64,000 bases of DNA from Chloranthus sessilifolius (lineage: Eukaryota > Streptophyta > Magnoliopsida > Chloranthales > Chloranthaceae): the NCBI GenBank assembly GCA_021018995.1, contig CM037593.1, forward strand, positions 10,134,088 to 10,198,087, in the 5' to 3' direction. The translations under genes were made by a program, and so were the position numbers. Below the pieces are notes generated by a model, which saw only the letters and a program-made list of their open reading frames with translations, did not search any database and was not told the DNA's origin. This document shows, piece after piece, positions 21,111 to 33,400 of the stretch. Positions within the stretch are counted from its first letter, which is position 1. Each line of letters starts with the position of its first letter.

Positions 21111-23707
21111 TGTGACAGCTCGGATTTCTACATCCGGAAATCCGTGCCATCAGGATCATACTCTGGATGATCCCCAGAACAAATCTTAAAGTTTCTGCTC
21201 GTATAGCGGAAATCGAGCAGACACGGTCCAACAGTGGTAGGTCGAATCATCACATAAGACATTTAAAATAATGAATAGAATAAAAAAAATATGTATATCT
21301 ATATATGCCAAAAGAATACACATTCTCAAAAAGGAACCAAGAAGAACCATTGGTGATGGACATCCATCACCCAAACAATGGTTCCTGATAGTGGTTCCGA
21401 ATAGAATGTATAAATAATACAATATGTAACGTCTACTAAAAATATATACAAAAGTGGCCACCAGGCACACAATAATCCGAATGTCAAAATGCAAAACATC
21501 AGACTCAAATACCACACGGTAGAACTCTCCGCGCTCGATGTCTGCTCCCTCGGCCTCCCTCAGCCTGTCAGTCGGTAATCAGGATCGCTCTCCGTGCCGG
21601 GAACTACAGCCTCAGAACCTATAAATGGTTTAAAACAGGGTGAGCTACATCATAGCTCAATAGAAGAATTCCAACTAAAATGAATTGAATATGCAGATCA
21701 TGCTATCTCAAAACATAAATCAAATCAGAACGTGTAAACAGGACAAAAACAGATTAAATACTGAGCTTGTAACCAAGAAACATGTGTTATGCATGTATAC
21801 ATTAATAACTTAAAATGTGAATATTTCTAACTTAAGAAACTCCCGTGACTATATAGCACAGAGTAAACAGGAATATTTCGATAGGAAATCCCAACCAATC
21901 GTCGTTCACATGAACAATTTTAGATTGCAATAATGCCTCATCTATGGAGTGCAATTGTGCCGAGGGATTACAAGCAGATGCACAAGTGTGCCAGGCATCG
22001 GATATACCGCCGGGTCGGTGGGGATCATCTGGTTAAATCATCAAATTACATACACACATAGACCTCACAGATCAGATAGCAGAAATCAGGAGCAGGTTTC
22101 GGGATACAAATCAGAAAAACAGAATTCAAAGATGACAGGAATTTATGGTATGCTTACATGCTTGTTAAAACAGAAATCAGGGCGCAGACATGAAATAAAT
22201 ATGAAATCATACTCAAAACAGTTTAAGTTGGTTTTCCCCTACCTCAGGTCAAAATTTCTTCTAAGCAAATCCAAAGCTTCTTAAGGTGTCATGGTTTGAT
22301 CCTAGACCATAAACATAGTATTCTACATGTCAAAATGTCGGGATGTAAACTGGTACGGTGTCCAGTAGTATTCAACTTACAAAATTAACACAGGCCAAAA
22401 ACAGGGGTGATTGATCGATCACCACTCTTATTGATCGATCAATAACCCCATTGATCGATCAATACCCTCTTAGCTCTCAACCAGGAACAGAGTCAATTGA
22501 TAGATCAATAGCCTCTATTGATTGATCACTACTCATTATTGATCGATCAATACCCTTGTTGATCGATCAATAACCTCTTCTCTCCTCACTTTAACACAGC
22601 CTAAATTGATCGATCACCAGCTTGGTTGATCGATCAATGTCTCCTGTTGATCGATCAATGCCCTCATTGATCAATCAATAACCTAATTTTCAAATTTCTC
22701 ACCTTATGTTTACATTTGACATTTATACAGATTGATCGATCAAAACCCTCCAGTGATCGATCAATGCCTTCATTGATCGATCACCAACTGTCATTGATCG
22801 ATCACTTTCCTATTGATCGATCAATGCTCTTCGAGCACTGAACTTCCAGAATTCTTAAGTTTCTGTTCTCTTTATTGTCTTATACTGATTGATCGATCAA
22901 TGAACTTCATTGATCGATCACCACCAGTCATTGATCGATCAATACCTTCATTGATCGATCAATAATGACAAAACTCCTGTCATTAATGGAGGTCATCTAC
23001 AACCCTATTTTAAACCCATTTTCATTAATGGTTTCTTACAACCATTAATACACACTCACTTGCACATATAAGGGCATCCAACTGCCCATTTTTAAACACA
23101 CGGACTCACCTTTAGTTGGGCCCTTTCAGGGTTTCGGCAAGTCGATCCGAACGAGGGTTTCGGATCCAGTTCTCGTAGCTTATCGCCGGTATGCCTCCGT
23201 CATGGAGACTTTTGGCTCTGGCTCAACACGCTGAGGTTTCACACACTCATAGACTATACTTGAGTTCGTTTTGTTGAACTCAGCATACCCTAACTTAGAC
23301 AACTCACCATCCCGGGTATTGCTAACCCTGTTTTTCATGAGGAACTCGCCCAAACCAAACCTAACTCCAAAGTTTTGTTCAAGAACTAGAGGAAGAAGAA
23401 GAAAGGAAATCTCTCTAGGTCTCTTCCTTCCTTTATAAGCTACCAACTGAAATATCCTTGATATTTCAGTTTTCCCTAATTTAGACTTCGGTGTGAAGCA
23501 CGAACACGGTCGATGTGGCATAGCAAGCCGTCTCGACGTCTTACACGACTCGGATTTAAGTGAATTCATACGTGAATTCACCTAATTACAGGCTAATATT
23601 ATTTCAAACAATATTATTTACTAATTTTAAAAAATTATCTCGATCTCCGTGTCGGACACGTACATCGATACAGTCAGGTTCTTGTTCGAATTTTTAGGGT
23701 TATTACA
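21111..23707 (-). mobile_element. Large solo LTR, 2.6 kb, Ty3/gypsy (Tekay-like)
   Basis: GGAGA flanks both sides exactly (21106-21110 and 23708-23712), a 5-bp target duplication. The interior begins TGTGACAGCTCGG and ends GGGTTATTACA. Read on the minus strand, TGTAATAACCC...GAGCTGTCACA has the start and end typical of Tekay-type chromovirus LTRs, which are also unusually long. No gag or pol sequence lies between the ends, so this is a solo LTR. It contains a TTATAAAGG box on the minus strand (about 23435) and a large palindrome array at 22412-22975. Orientation is inferred from the terminal sequence only. Confidence 0.8.
22412..22975. repeat. Array of TTGATCGATCAAT palindromes inside the solo LTR
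   Basis: More than twenty copies of TTGATCGATCA(A/C) occur at irregular spacing (about 10-60 bp), separated by short CT-rich spacers such as CCCTC. The core GATCGATC is self-complementary. Spacers are not conserved, so this is neither a classical tandem satellite nor a CRISPR array. Comparable but shorter clusters sit in other LTRs of the window. Confidence 0.85.
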
Positions 23708-23712
23708 GGAGA

Positions 23713-23862
23713 AGTCTGTTACACATAGTTTCAAATTTCAAAGTACATTACTTAACTAAATCCTCCCTTATAGATTGAATACTCCACACTTTAACAATTT
23801 ATCCTTTTTTAACATCTCACTCAAACAATTTGTTCTTTTTTTACATCTTTAAATGCACCCAC
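23713..23862. other. Short spacer between solo LTR and foldback element
   Basis: AT-rich sequence with two copies of an ACA-TTT-AACAATTT-TCTTTTTTTACATCT-like unit (23790-23850). Nothing else is seen. Confidence 0.4.
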
Positions 23863-24247
23863 CGAATCTTGCTAGGCACTTACACTAAAAATCATTGATT
23901 GCATTACATAAGATGATGAAGATCATTTTTCGCTCCATTCTTCCACACATGGGATCTTCGGATCACGGCTCCCCTATCAGACGGTTTGTTTTCGTTTCCA
24001 CATGGCATTGATCCCAAAAATATGGCCCTAAAATCACGTGGCACACATCACAGTCAACTGTGACTTTAGGGCTACATTTTTCGTATCTATGCCATGTGGA
24101 AAAGAGAAATAACCGTTTTATAGGTGTTCCGTGATCTCATGATCCCTTGTTTGGAAGATTGGAGCGAAAAACGATCTCCATTGTCTTATATAAAATAATC
24201 AATGGTTTTTAGTGTAGGTGCCTAGCAAGATTCGATGGTTGCGTTTA
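23863..24247. mobile_element. Foldback element, about 385 bp, member A
   Basis: Almost the whole element is an inverted repeat. The left arm AAATGCACCCACCGAATCTTGC...CACTAAAAATCATTGATT is mirrored by the right arm, and the arms remain complementary through the GAAGAT(C/T) and CTATCAGACGGTT / AACCGTTTTATAGG segments to a centre near 24060. Arms are about 175 bp each. The ends lie in TTTAAA, which occurs on both sides and could be the target. Related copies are at 27305, 37545, 54340, 61800 and inside the Helitron-like region. Confidence 0.8.
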
Positions 24248-24251
24248 AAGC

Positions 24252-24690
24252 TATCCTAATAGTCCTCACGGTTTAAACATCAAATGGTGTTTAAATGATC
24301 TTGTACCATTAAAGTTAGACTTTTAATCTTGCACCATTAAATTGTGTTTATCATTTTGAAACTTGGTGCATATCTGCAATCAATATAAATTGTCCAAGTG
24401 GTAATCTATCTTTGAAATATGACTCAACCGAAAGAAATATGCTTATAAGTGGATGTGAACCAACCGATTGATGATTTTTAATATCAGCCATTAAAATTGA
24501 AAGTAATGGTTGATATTAAAGTCAACAAATTAGATGGTTTAAACCTCCCAAAAACTATTTTTAAGACCTATAGCACTAAAATCTTCGATCTATCACTTTG
24601 TAAGCATAGATAACAGACATCTTTAACAATTGATGGTGTATGATTATTTAAACACCATTTTGGTGCTTAAATGGCGGTTAGAAAAGCGGG
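24252..24690. mobile_element. MITE with TTTAAACACCATT termini, second copy
   Basis: Left CACGGTTTAAACATCAAATGG..., right CACCATTTTGGTGCTTAAATGGCGGTTAG, in inverted orientation. The interior shares AATTGTCCAAGTGGTAATC and GGTTGATATTAAAGTCAAC with the element at 18377. It directly abuts foldback member A, so one inserted at the edge of the other. Confidence 0.65.
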
Positions 24691-25030
24691 TACCTAAAAT
24701 TTATGATTGCAAATAACAATTCTCAAGGTAGAATTTATGATTCAACCGACTGCATCTATTACGAAGAAGCTTGTATCTTGTACGCCCTTACGAATCACTG
24801 CATTTATTTGGGAGAGTAGTTTTTTGTTTGCTTCTCTATTATTAATTTAAAATAAATAAATAAAAAGTTGTTTAAATGATAGTTAGGAAAGTCGGTACCT
24901 AAAGTTTATGGTTGCAAATAACAATTCTCGAGGTTGAATTTATGATTCAATCGGCTGCATTGATTAGGGGGAGTTTTTTTTTGTTAATTGCTTCTCTATT
25001 ATTAATTTAAAGTAAATAAAATGAAAGGTT
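24660..25030. repeat. Tandem duplication of about 160-205 bp
   Basis: The sequence from TTAAATGGCGGTTAG through GGTACCTAAA(A/G)TTTATG, ATTCTCAAGG, ATTGATTCAACCG-like and GCTTCTCTATTATTAATTTAAA (24665-24855) recurs at 24868-25017. The second copy is missing an internal piece. It involves the right end of the adjoining MITE. Confidence 0.75.
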
Positions 25031-26853
25031 TGCTAAAATGAATAAAACTTTTTGCTAACTTGCACCTATATATTTTGTCTCTATTTGATAGGATAAATTC
25101 TTTTCTTTTTTTGCAACAGAGGTGTTCAGGCAGGGCCCGAATATTTGGCAGGACACTTGAGACAGGCAGCCCTAGGTCCGCTCCTCCGGGTTTTACGGAC
25201 CCACTTCCAAACTTCATACAACTAGATTACTAATATGCTGGGGGGACACTCATCGGTGGAGCCACGTTATCACTTGGGTGGTCAATTGCCCACTCAAACT
25301 TTCTAAAATTTTGTTACTAAGTTTTAAGTGTTCTAATTTTTATTAGTGGATTCTCATCCATCCAAAATTATATTTATCATCCAATATTATCTAAAATTTT
25401 TAAACAAACTTTTTTAATGATATTTGCTTTCATAACAAATATTTATTCTTTGATTTTTTTAACTAAATCTTATAATTTTGGCATAATTTTAGGCTCCCCT
25501 CCATTTGTAGAACTATATACTCATATAATAAGGTTTGAACCTAAAACCTAACATTCACAGAGCACTAAGTCTACCACTAGAGCAATTCACTAAGATATGT
25601 AAAGAATAAAAAAAATTTAATACATATATTACTTTACGGAGGCATCAAAATTATTAAATAAAAAAATGTCGGAATTTCCCGTTCATCATCAGGATATATT
25701 CAACAGATTCGATTGTCTCACGGAATCCCTACAACGTATTGCGACATCATCCTACTCTTTAACGGATGACGACGAGAAGGTTGCTACCTCGTAATTATTC
25801 TTCGAAGGAATTTTGAATTAGGTTAATTTTGTTGGAACGACCTGATCGATAGTATATAATTTTCTTTTATTTCGTATCTATTGGATGGTTCAAATTCTTA
25901 GTCTTATGAGTGAGGTTAGCACTGCCATGGATGGGCATAATTGAATGCTAAAATTAAATAAAAATTAAAAATTCATGTGAGAAAAGTTCTTATACGATTC
26001 TAGAGAGAGAGCATAGTGACAAATTCCTCCAAAAATTTTCGAAACAGAGGTTGGGAGAAACTTTTGGCGAAATTTAAATGATTTCTCCAAAATCGTTGAA
26101 ATTTCATTAATTTCGGCGAAATTAACGAAATTTCACCAAAATTAATAATCTTTTCAAAATTTTATTAATTTTTAAATAATAAATAAAATTTTAATGTAGT
26201 TTAAATATAATTTATATTTAATATTTTTTGTACTCCCCAAAAATTTCTCAAAATTTTTAAAATTTTTCTCGAAATTTATCCAAAATAACTCCCTACCGAA
26301 ATATTGTAAAAAAGAAATTTGTCACTATGAGAGAAAGAGAGAGAGCATTACTTATTATAAAGTTCACATCATCACATTCCGTCCACTTCATGGTAACACT
26401 ACAGGACTTATAAATCTCCTATTCATTTATCTGTGATTATCTGCAACAACAATGGATAGTGTGGATTGTCATGCATATCAATTAAGGAAACCAAACTTAG
26501 TATAAAAATTAAATTTACATGAATTGCCTTTTATATATATATATATATATATATTTATCGTAGAGCAATAATTGGGTCCAAATCCAATATACATGCTATG
26601 AAAGAAAAGGGCAATGATTAGGTCCAACTGGTTAAACTTTGACCTTTGCTTGGCAAAGAGAAGAAGGCATAAATTAAAGAACTAACCTGGAACCGCGCTT
26701 GCTTATTTAAAATATTTTTTATGTTCCTTGAGAAAGAGAAAGAAGGCAGATTTGAAGCTTTCATCTTCCCACTCTAACCCATCCCACCATTCTTTTTCTG
26801 CACGAATCTCTCACAAAGTGCCATTGGCTCTGCCAATTTCGGGCAATGATACA
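25031..26853. other. Unassigned AT-rich region
   Basis: No recognisable gene. It holds a candidate small frame at 25666-25794 (listed separately) and AT-rich sequence at 26060-26290 where TTTCG(G/C)CGAAATT(A/T) and related words recur in both orientations. A (TA)n tract lies at about 26530-26551. Confidence 0.35.
25666..25794 (+). CDS. Possible 42-residue reading frame, no family recognised
   Basis: ATG at 25666 to TAA at 25792-25794 gives a short acidic peptide starting MSEFPVHHQDIFNRFDCL and ending DDDEKVATS. It stands out because the surroundings are strongly AT-rich while this frame has balanced codon use. There is no splice or promoter evidence. It may be a fragment of a host exon or chance. 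Confidence 0.2.
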   Translation: MSEFPVHHQDIFNRFDCLTESLQRIATSSYSLTDDDEKVATS

Positions 26854-27758
26854 CAGTGGCGGACTTAGGATTTTTCTTTATGATAGGCATAATATTAATT
26901 AATAATTAAAATTAAAAAATATTAATATATAAAATATATTTTGAATCCGCTTAATATCATTGATAGCTAAAGATTATACCTACCATAAAGAAATTAAAAA
27001 ATATTAATATATTCACAGTCTTGGGCAAACACCGATTTTGATACCTTGAATGGACACTTCTTAAGGCAATTATCTTGAAAGCTTTTTCACGTTACCCGTA
27101 ACAGTCTTTTGTCTGTCATCGCCCATCGCACTTTGACTGTCGACCATCGCCCGTAGTCATTGGGCATCCATTCAGTTGGAGTTATTTAGGTAAGATTAAG
27201 AGAGAGGGATGAGAGAGAAATAGTTGAGACGTGAATAGATATAAAGGTACCTCTATTAGCGCCCCCTCAATCTCTAAAAGCACCCACATCAGAAACCCCT
27301 TCAAAACATTGATTGCTTCAGATTAGATTATGGAGATCATGTTTCACGCCAATCTTCCACAGAATGGATCATGAGACCAAGTCTCACCTATCATACGGTC
27401 AGTATGTGATTCCACATGTCACAGATCCCCAAACAATGGCCCTAAAATCACGATTAACTGTGATGCCTGCCATAGAATTCAAGGGGCATTTTTTGGGAAC
27501 CAGTGAGATGTGAAATAAAAAACTGACCATTTGATAAGTGTAACATGATATCAAAATTCAGTGTGTAGAAGATCGGGGTGAAAAATGAGCTCCATCACTT
27601 GATACGAAGCAATCAATGTTTTGAAGGGGTTGCACGTGTGGGTACTAATAGAAATACACTTTTATTAAACACGTGAGGAGATACCATCTGGTGTCCTAAA
27701 TCATGTTGGGTGTTTTTTTTTAACAAAAAAGCAAGTGTAAGAGTGAATGGGGGTTTTG

Positions 27759-27802
<44 letters not shown>

Positions 27803-27865
27803 TATTTTTTTTGTTTATGTATTTTTTTTTTTTCAGAAGTCCTCTTTCATGTTGGTCCGCCACTG
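26854..27865. mobile_element. Probable MITE with CAGTGGCGGAC termini, about 1 kb
   Basis: The left end CAGTGGCGGACTTAGGA and the right end GTTGGTCCGCCACTG are inverted copies over CAGTGGCGGAC. No exact flanking duplication was found (ATGATACA versus ATCACGAT). It contains a nested foldback element (27305-27640) and a (TA)n tract (27762-27800). It could instead be a fragment of a larger element with these common plant terminal words. Confidence 0.5.
27305..27640. mobile_element. Foldback element, member B
   Basis: The left arm ACATTGATTGCTTC...GGAGATCATGTTTCACGCCAATCTTC...CACCTATCATACGGTCAGT is mirrored by ACTGACCATTTGATAAGTGTAAC...GAAGATCGGGGTGAAAAATGAGCTCC...GAAGCAATCAATGT. The centre lies near 27475, and it is related to member A throughout. 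Confidence 0.75.
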
Positions 27866-27949
27866 ATCACGATCAAATCTATACTTAACTGTATTTACTC
27901 ATTTGCAACTAACAACTCTCTTTCCTTCTGAGAGTTCAACAATTTTTCA

Positions 27950-28740
27950 AGTTTGATTCTGTTCTAGAGCATCCATCTCCTGAATCATAGCAACCTTCCA
28001 TTTTGACTACAATAGGGCATCAAAAACAGTAAAAGGAAGGGTGATAAAATCAAGAGAACAAATAAAACCATAATGAGAGATTGTGATATGATACGCACTT
28101 ATTGATGGGATGACGAGTACATGATCCAGAAAGTTTTCTGTGAGTAATAGGTAAATGAAGATAAAAAATATGAGGACCCTCTTTGGGTAAGGGATTCTGG
28201 TCGGTATTCTGAGGTGACTCATCTACATTCTCATGCGTAATAGCTTCAACGACGTTTTTTTTGTTCCTTCACATATATATCTTTCCCTTTCCATATTTAT
28301 CAAATGTGGATTGTTCGCTTTGCTGTGGCTCAACGGCTTCATCATCCCTATAGATAAAACTCTAAATACCTCAGAGTGCTCTTCATTTGAACTTATTTTT
28401 TCCTCTAAAGAGGACTCAGAGGACTGGAAAAAAAGAGTGCCCTAAAAAAATGTGACATCCATGGTGACTATCACACGACGAGTGAAAGGGTCAAAACACC
28501 TGTATCCTCTCTGAGAAGAGGGATACCCAATAAAAATATACTTGATAGCCTTGGGATCAAGTTTATTGCGTTGAATATTGGGGATACGTGTGAAACACAA
28601 GGAACCAAAGATATATGGGGTACCAAGAACAGAGGTTAATGAGGAAACACAAGTTGAAAGGGAGAATGTCCTTTCATAATAGGTGTAGATATTTGATTGA
28701 TGAGGTAGGCACTGATGAAGACAACTTCACTCTAGAGATG
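27950..28740 (-). pseudogene. Ty1/Copia integrase-RT junction fragment
   Basis: On the minus strand, AYLINQ (family AxYLINRMP, about 28690), IFGSLCFTRIPN (about 28600), RNKLDPKAIKYIFIGYPSSQ (28570-28515) and RRVIVTMDVTFF (28480-28445) follow the order seen after the integrase core of Copia elements. Before and after, frames are broken. No LTRs were seen. It sits directly upstream of the dehydrogenase exon, probably within what was an intron. Confidence 0.75.
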
Positions 28741-28776
28741 TTTAGGAACCTTCATTTCAAATCTTCCCCCTTTCAG

Positions 28777-29455
28777 ACACTTGATTTATCCGATCCCAGA
28801 GGAAGGTGGCCTTGGGGTGCATGTAACATTGGATTTGGATGGCATGCGAAGTTTGGCCCAGACGTTGAATGGATCGATGGTCTTGATGACATATCAAACT
28901 TCTTGAACAAGTATGCTCTATCAAACTTCTTGAACAAGTATGCTCTCTCCCTTTCATTATTTGTTAACTCTTTTTCTCATTTAAATTTTCTTACATGCAG
29001 TAAAGTGGTTCCCTTACTTTCTCCCTTGTAATTGATTTTGCCACTTAGCTTGTCAATATGCTAAGTGGGCCATAGTCTGAGCTCTAACCATTCTGGTTAC
29101 AATAGTCTGATAATTCTAGTCATACATCTTTATTGGAAGTGATTCAACGTTGAAAAAAGATGATTAATGTTTGAGTTATACACTACAAGTGTCCTTTTAA
29201 ATTGGCTTTCGTGCATTTGTTTTGGATTTAAATTGGCCTCAACATTCTTAGTTACTCTTATTTCGTGGAAATCATTTTCCAACTTTGACTATTCAGTTTC
29301 TGCGGACCGTGTAGAGAGATTTTATCGAGAAATAAGAAGGTACTATTCTAATATGAAGGATGAATCTCTAGAACCAGGATATGCAGCGATTCGACCAATG
29401 CTTTCCGGTCCTAGCTAGACAGTCTCCTGTTGACGTCATAATACAAGTTCTTCTC
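28777..29455 (+). pseudogene. L-2-hydroxyglutarate dehydrogenase fragment, two exons
   Basis: Exon 1 follows a CCCTTTCAG acceptor (AG at 28775-28776) and encodes [22 protein letters not shown]. Near 28842 a one-base loss shifts the frame, which then continues [20 protein letters not shown] up to a donor AA/GTATGC (28910/28911). Exon 2 (29284-29418) encodes FDYSVSADRVERFYREIRRYYSNMKD-like sequence, then LEPGYAAIRPMLSGP. An inserted TAG-containing step at 29413-29418 is followed by frame-shifted RQSPVDVIIQ. These blocks match the FAD-dependent mitochondrial enzyme that oxidises L-2-hydroxyglutarate to 2-oxoglutarate. No AG lies directly before exon 2. Frameshifts and the missing remainder make it a pseudogene fragment. 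Confidence 0.82.
28892..28945. repeat. 27-bp tandem duplication spanning a splice donor
   Basis: TATCAAACTTCTTG...GTATGCTC occurs twice in direct contact (28892-28918, 28919-28945). The unit includes the end of the dehydrogenase exon and its GTATGC donor, so two identical donors lie 27 bp apart. The insertion is a multiple of three. Confidence 0.9.
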
Positions 29456-29519
29456 GTTACAAAACTATTTGCAATAAATTTACTGATATTTGGCATAACC
29501 TGACAAGGGTTCATCATGA

Positions 29520-29988
29520 TGGAATCTAAATAGATCTGACGATCCGACCATCCAAAATTAAGCCTAAAGATCTAGGCGCATGATCAATCAAAAACAATAA
29601 ATTTATAACCTATAAATATGCGCACCTTGAGCGTTAGCCATCGATGGTTGGTTGCCGATCTTCAACGATGTTCTCGCGTTCAATGTCTCCTAGCACAATG
29701 GGGATGCTCTCGCCAATAGGGAGGATTGAATTACGTCGAGCTATCGTTGGGACCAGGCACCCCTTATATTTATAGCCAAAGAGTCCTATCCCATTAAGGA
29801 CTGAAATTGCTAATTATAGTGTGATTAGAAATCACAATCATACCTTAACTGAAAGACACAATAAGCAGTTGCCTATTCTCTTCAAACTCACCAGAATAGC
29901 AATTGTATATCTTAAGGTTGATCTTATACCATTCACTGGTCAACGGGTTTGACCATAGTGATGGCCACCAAAATAGAAACTTCTTACA
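29520..29988 (-). repeat. Copia 3' LTR
   Basis: On the element's strand it starts TGTAAGAAG and ends AGATTCCA. It differs from the other LTR at about 29532 (A/G) and 29656 (C/T). A TATTTATAG promoter-like box lies near 29766 (plus-strand reading). Confidence 0.92.
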
Positions 29989-30411
29989 GTCTCCCACTTG
30001 GCCAAACTATGTCAATAAACTTCGATTACCCAATGTTAGCTAACTTTCTTTGAATGGTAAGTCACAATCAATCTCAATCAAAGTCTTTATGATCAGTCCG
30101 ATCCAGTGAGAATTTCAACACAGAATCAATGTAGTCAATATATCATATCATCGATATATGACCGCTCATTAGTTACTGTATTGGAAGTCATCACCGACAT
30201 GGATTCCAACTAGTATGATTTCACATAGATTGTAAGTTTACAAACTGAATGGTGATTACATGTAAACGCAATCTAATATTAGTCCTACTTTATTGCCATC
30301 TACTGGCACCATATGTTCCAAGGAGTTATTTGCATAAAAATGGAAAAGCAAATAAATAAATTTTATTTCTGAATCAATTAAACAAATGTATTCACTCGCA
30401 TATACCCACTC

Positions 30412-33400
30412 TCAAAGGCTATCAAAATTATCCGTTAACCTCATGCGCGCAACATGCTCCAAAAAGAGCGTGGGAGATAAACCTTTAGTGAGAGGGTCAG
30501 CCAACATGAGTGTCGTACTTATCTTTTCAACAGATACAATTTGATTCTGAACTTTCTCCCTTACAACAAGATATTTTATATCAATATATTTGGAACCCCC
30601 ACTAATCTTGTTGTTATTGGAGATAGCAATCGCAGCGGAATTGTCACAAAAGATTCTCAGTGGCTTTGAAATAGTATCAACAACTCGAAGCCCTGAGATA
30701 AAATTCCTCAACCATATCGCCTCACATGCTGCCTCAAAAGTGGACGAAGTAGTCAGCGTTTGTTTAACGCTCTTCCAAGATATAGGTCCACCGGCAAGCA
30801 TAAAAATATAACCCGATGTGGACCTACGAGTTTCTTGACACCCAGCATAGTCAGCATCTGAATAACCAATAACTTCAAGGTTATTCGACCTTTTGTATGT
30901 GAGCATGTGTCCTTTAGTCCCTTGTAAATAGCGAAAAACCTTCTTAGCGGCTTTCCAATGATCCAAACCAGGATTACATTGGTACCTGCCAAGCATGCCA
31001 ACTATATACGCTATATCTGGACGAGTACAGACTTGTGCATACATGAGACTCCCAACTGCCGATGCATAGGGAATTGTCTCCATCTGTTTTCTCTCCAGAT
31101 CGATCCTGGGACTCTGAAGTAGACTAAATTTATCACCCTTAATGACAGGGGCAACAGTAGCAGAACAATTATGCATGTTAAACCTTTTAAGAACTTTATC
31201 AATATAAGCTCTTTGAGACAATCCCAATATGCCACGGGCTCTATCTTGATGAATCTCAATTCCTATCACGTAGGAAGCTTCACAGAGATCTTTCATATCA
31301 AAACTCTTTGATAAAAAGTTCTTTGTCTCATATAACATGCCCAAATTGCTACTCGCAAGTAAGATATCATCAACGTATAAAATAAGGATGATAAACTTAC
31401 TCCCACTGATTTTAAGATATATGCATTGATCTATAGTATTTTCTTTAAAACCAAAATTTGAAATGACTTCGTGAAATTTTAAGTATCATTGTCGAGAGGC
31501 CTGCTTTAAACCATATAGAGACCTTTTGAGTCTACAAACTAAATGACTCTCCCCCTCAACCTGAAAACCTTCAAGTTGTGTCATAAAGACATCTTCATGC
31601 AAGTCGCCATTCAGAAAAACAGTTTTAACATCCATTTGATGCAATTCTAAGTCAAAATGAGCTACTAATGCTATGACTATCCGAAAGGATTCCTTTCTAG
31701 AGACAGGAGAGAATGTCTCTTTATAGTCTATTCCTTCTTTTTGAGTGAAACCTTTAGTGACTAATCGGGCCTTGTATCTTTCTATATTACCTTTGGAGTC
31801 TTGCTTGGTTTTAAATACCCATTTACAGCCTACATGCTTGACTCCATTAGGTAACTCACAAAGATCCCAGACCGAGTTATGTTTCATTGATTCCAACTCA
31901 TCTTTCATGGCTTCGAGCCATTGAGTGGATTTGTCGCTCTTCATGGCTTGGCTAAAGGAAACAGGATTTGATTCCTTTCCAAAATCAAACTCACTCTCAT
32001 TTAGGTAAACTATATAGTCATCAGAAATGGCATGCTTCTTTGCTCTCTCTGATCTACGCAATGGTAGATCATTGGCAGTCGCCATGGGAGCAAGAGCCTC
32101 CTCAATGTGGGGTGTGTCAATAGGTATAGCCATAGGTGCATCAACACTGGCTTGAATAACTGGTGTTGGTGCCACTTTTTCTTGGATGAAAGGGATAAGA
32201 ATAATAACCCGATTCTTCTCAAAAGTGATTTTCCTAAGCTCTATACTCCCACTGATCTCACGATCCTCAAAGAATTTTGCATGTCTAGTCTCAACAATCC
32301 GGGTACTATGAGTGGGGCAATAAAATCTGTAGCCTTTTGATCTATCAGGGTAACCAATGAAATGACAACTTATAGTTTTAGGGTCCAATTTTCCTAATTG
32401 TGGGTTGTACACCTTTGCTTCAGCGAAACAGCCCCAAATGTGTAAATATCCTAAAGTCGGTTTTCTGCCTACCCATAGCTCATAAGGAGTTTTGGTAACT
32501 GCCTTACTAGGAACTCGATTTAGGATATGCACCGCTGTTTTCAAAGCTTCTCCCCACAAGAACGTAGGCAACGTAGAGTTGCATAACATGCTTCTCACCA
32601 TATCCATAAGAGTAGATGTGCTAGCTTCTCCTTGTTTGGTTTCCGGTGGAGGAGCTTTCACGTTCTTTCCTTTATATCGTCCCGATTTTCGCTTGAAATT
32701 TCGTTTCGATGGGCCAAGAGCGGCGTAATGAGCACTTTCAGGTTTTTCAGCCCGAAGTCGTTCTTCTTCTTGGACACAGTGAGCGATTAACTCGTTCATC
32801 TTCCACTTCTCTTTCTGCGTGTTATAATTGATCTTGAACGGGCCAAATTGCGCAGGAAGAGAAGTCATAATGAAGTGAACAAGATAACCCTCAGAAAAAC
32901 CTATGTCCAGTTCTTTCAATTGAGTGGCCATGCCACTCATTTTCATAATGTGCTCCCGGACGCCGCTATGACCATCATATTTCATGGTTCCCATTTTAAC
33001 AATTAGACTACTGGCAAGGGCTTTAGAAGTCCCTTGAAATTGTTCCTTAATGTCTTGCATGTATTCTTTTGCAGTGTGCGAGTCAGGAATACCTCCCCGA
33101 ATCGCATCAACAATGGAACTCTTTATGATCATGAAGCTCATACGATTTGATCTATCCCATTTTTCTAAATCCGTATGGTTCACTGCCAGATCCTCAGCCG
33201 AGGCATCAGTGGTGAACACCTTGGGTTTATCAGATCGTATAGCATAGTCAAGATCCATGCAGCCTAGAACAATTGCAACTTGTTCCTTCCATTTCTTATA
33301 ATTTGATCCACTCAAAAATTCAATTCCACCAATCATACTGGTTATGATAGACGGGTTCAATGCTGCACAATAATTAAGGGCTTTATTATGTCCACATACA

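Noticed and set aside
22412..22975. CRISPR-like array of TTGATCGATCAA repeats
   Set aside because: Repeat units are only about 12 bp, spacing is irregular, there are no cas genes, and the array lies inside a plant LTR.
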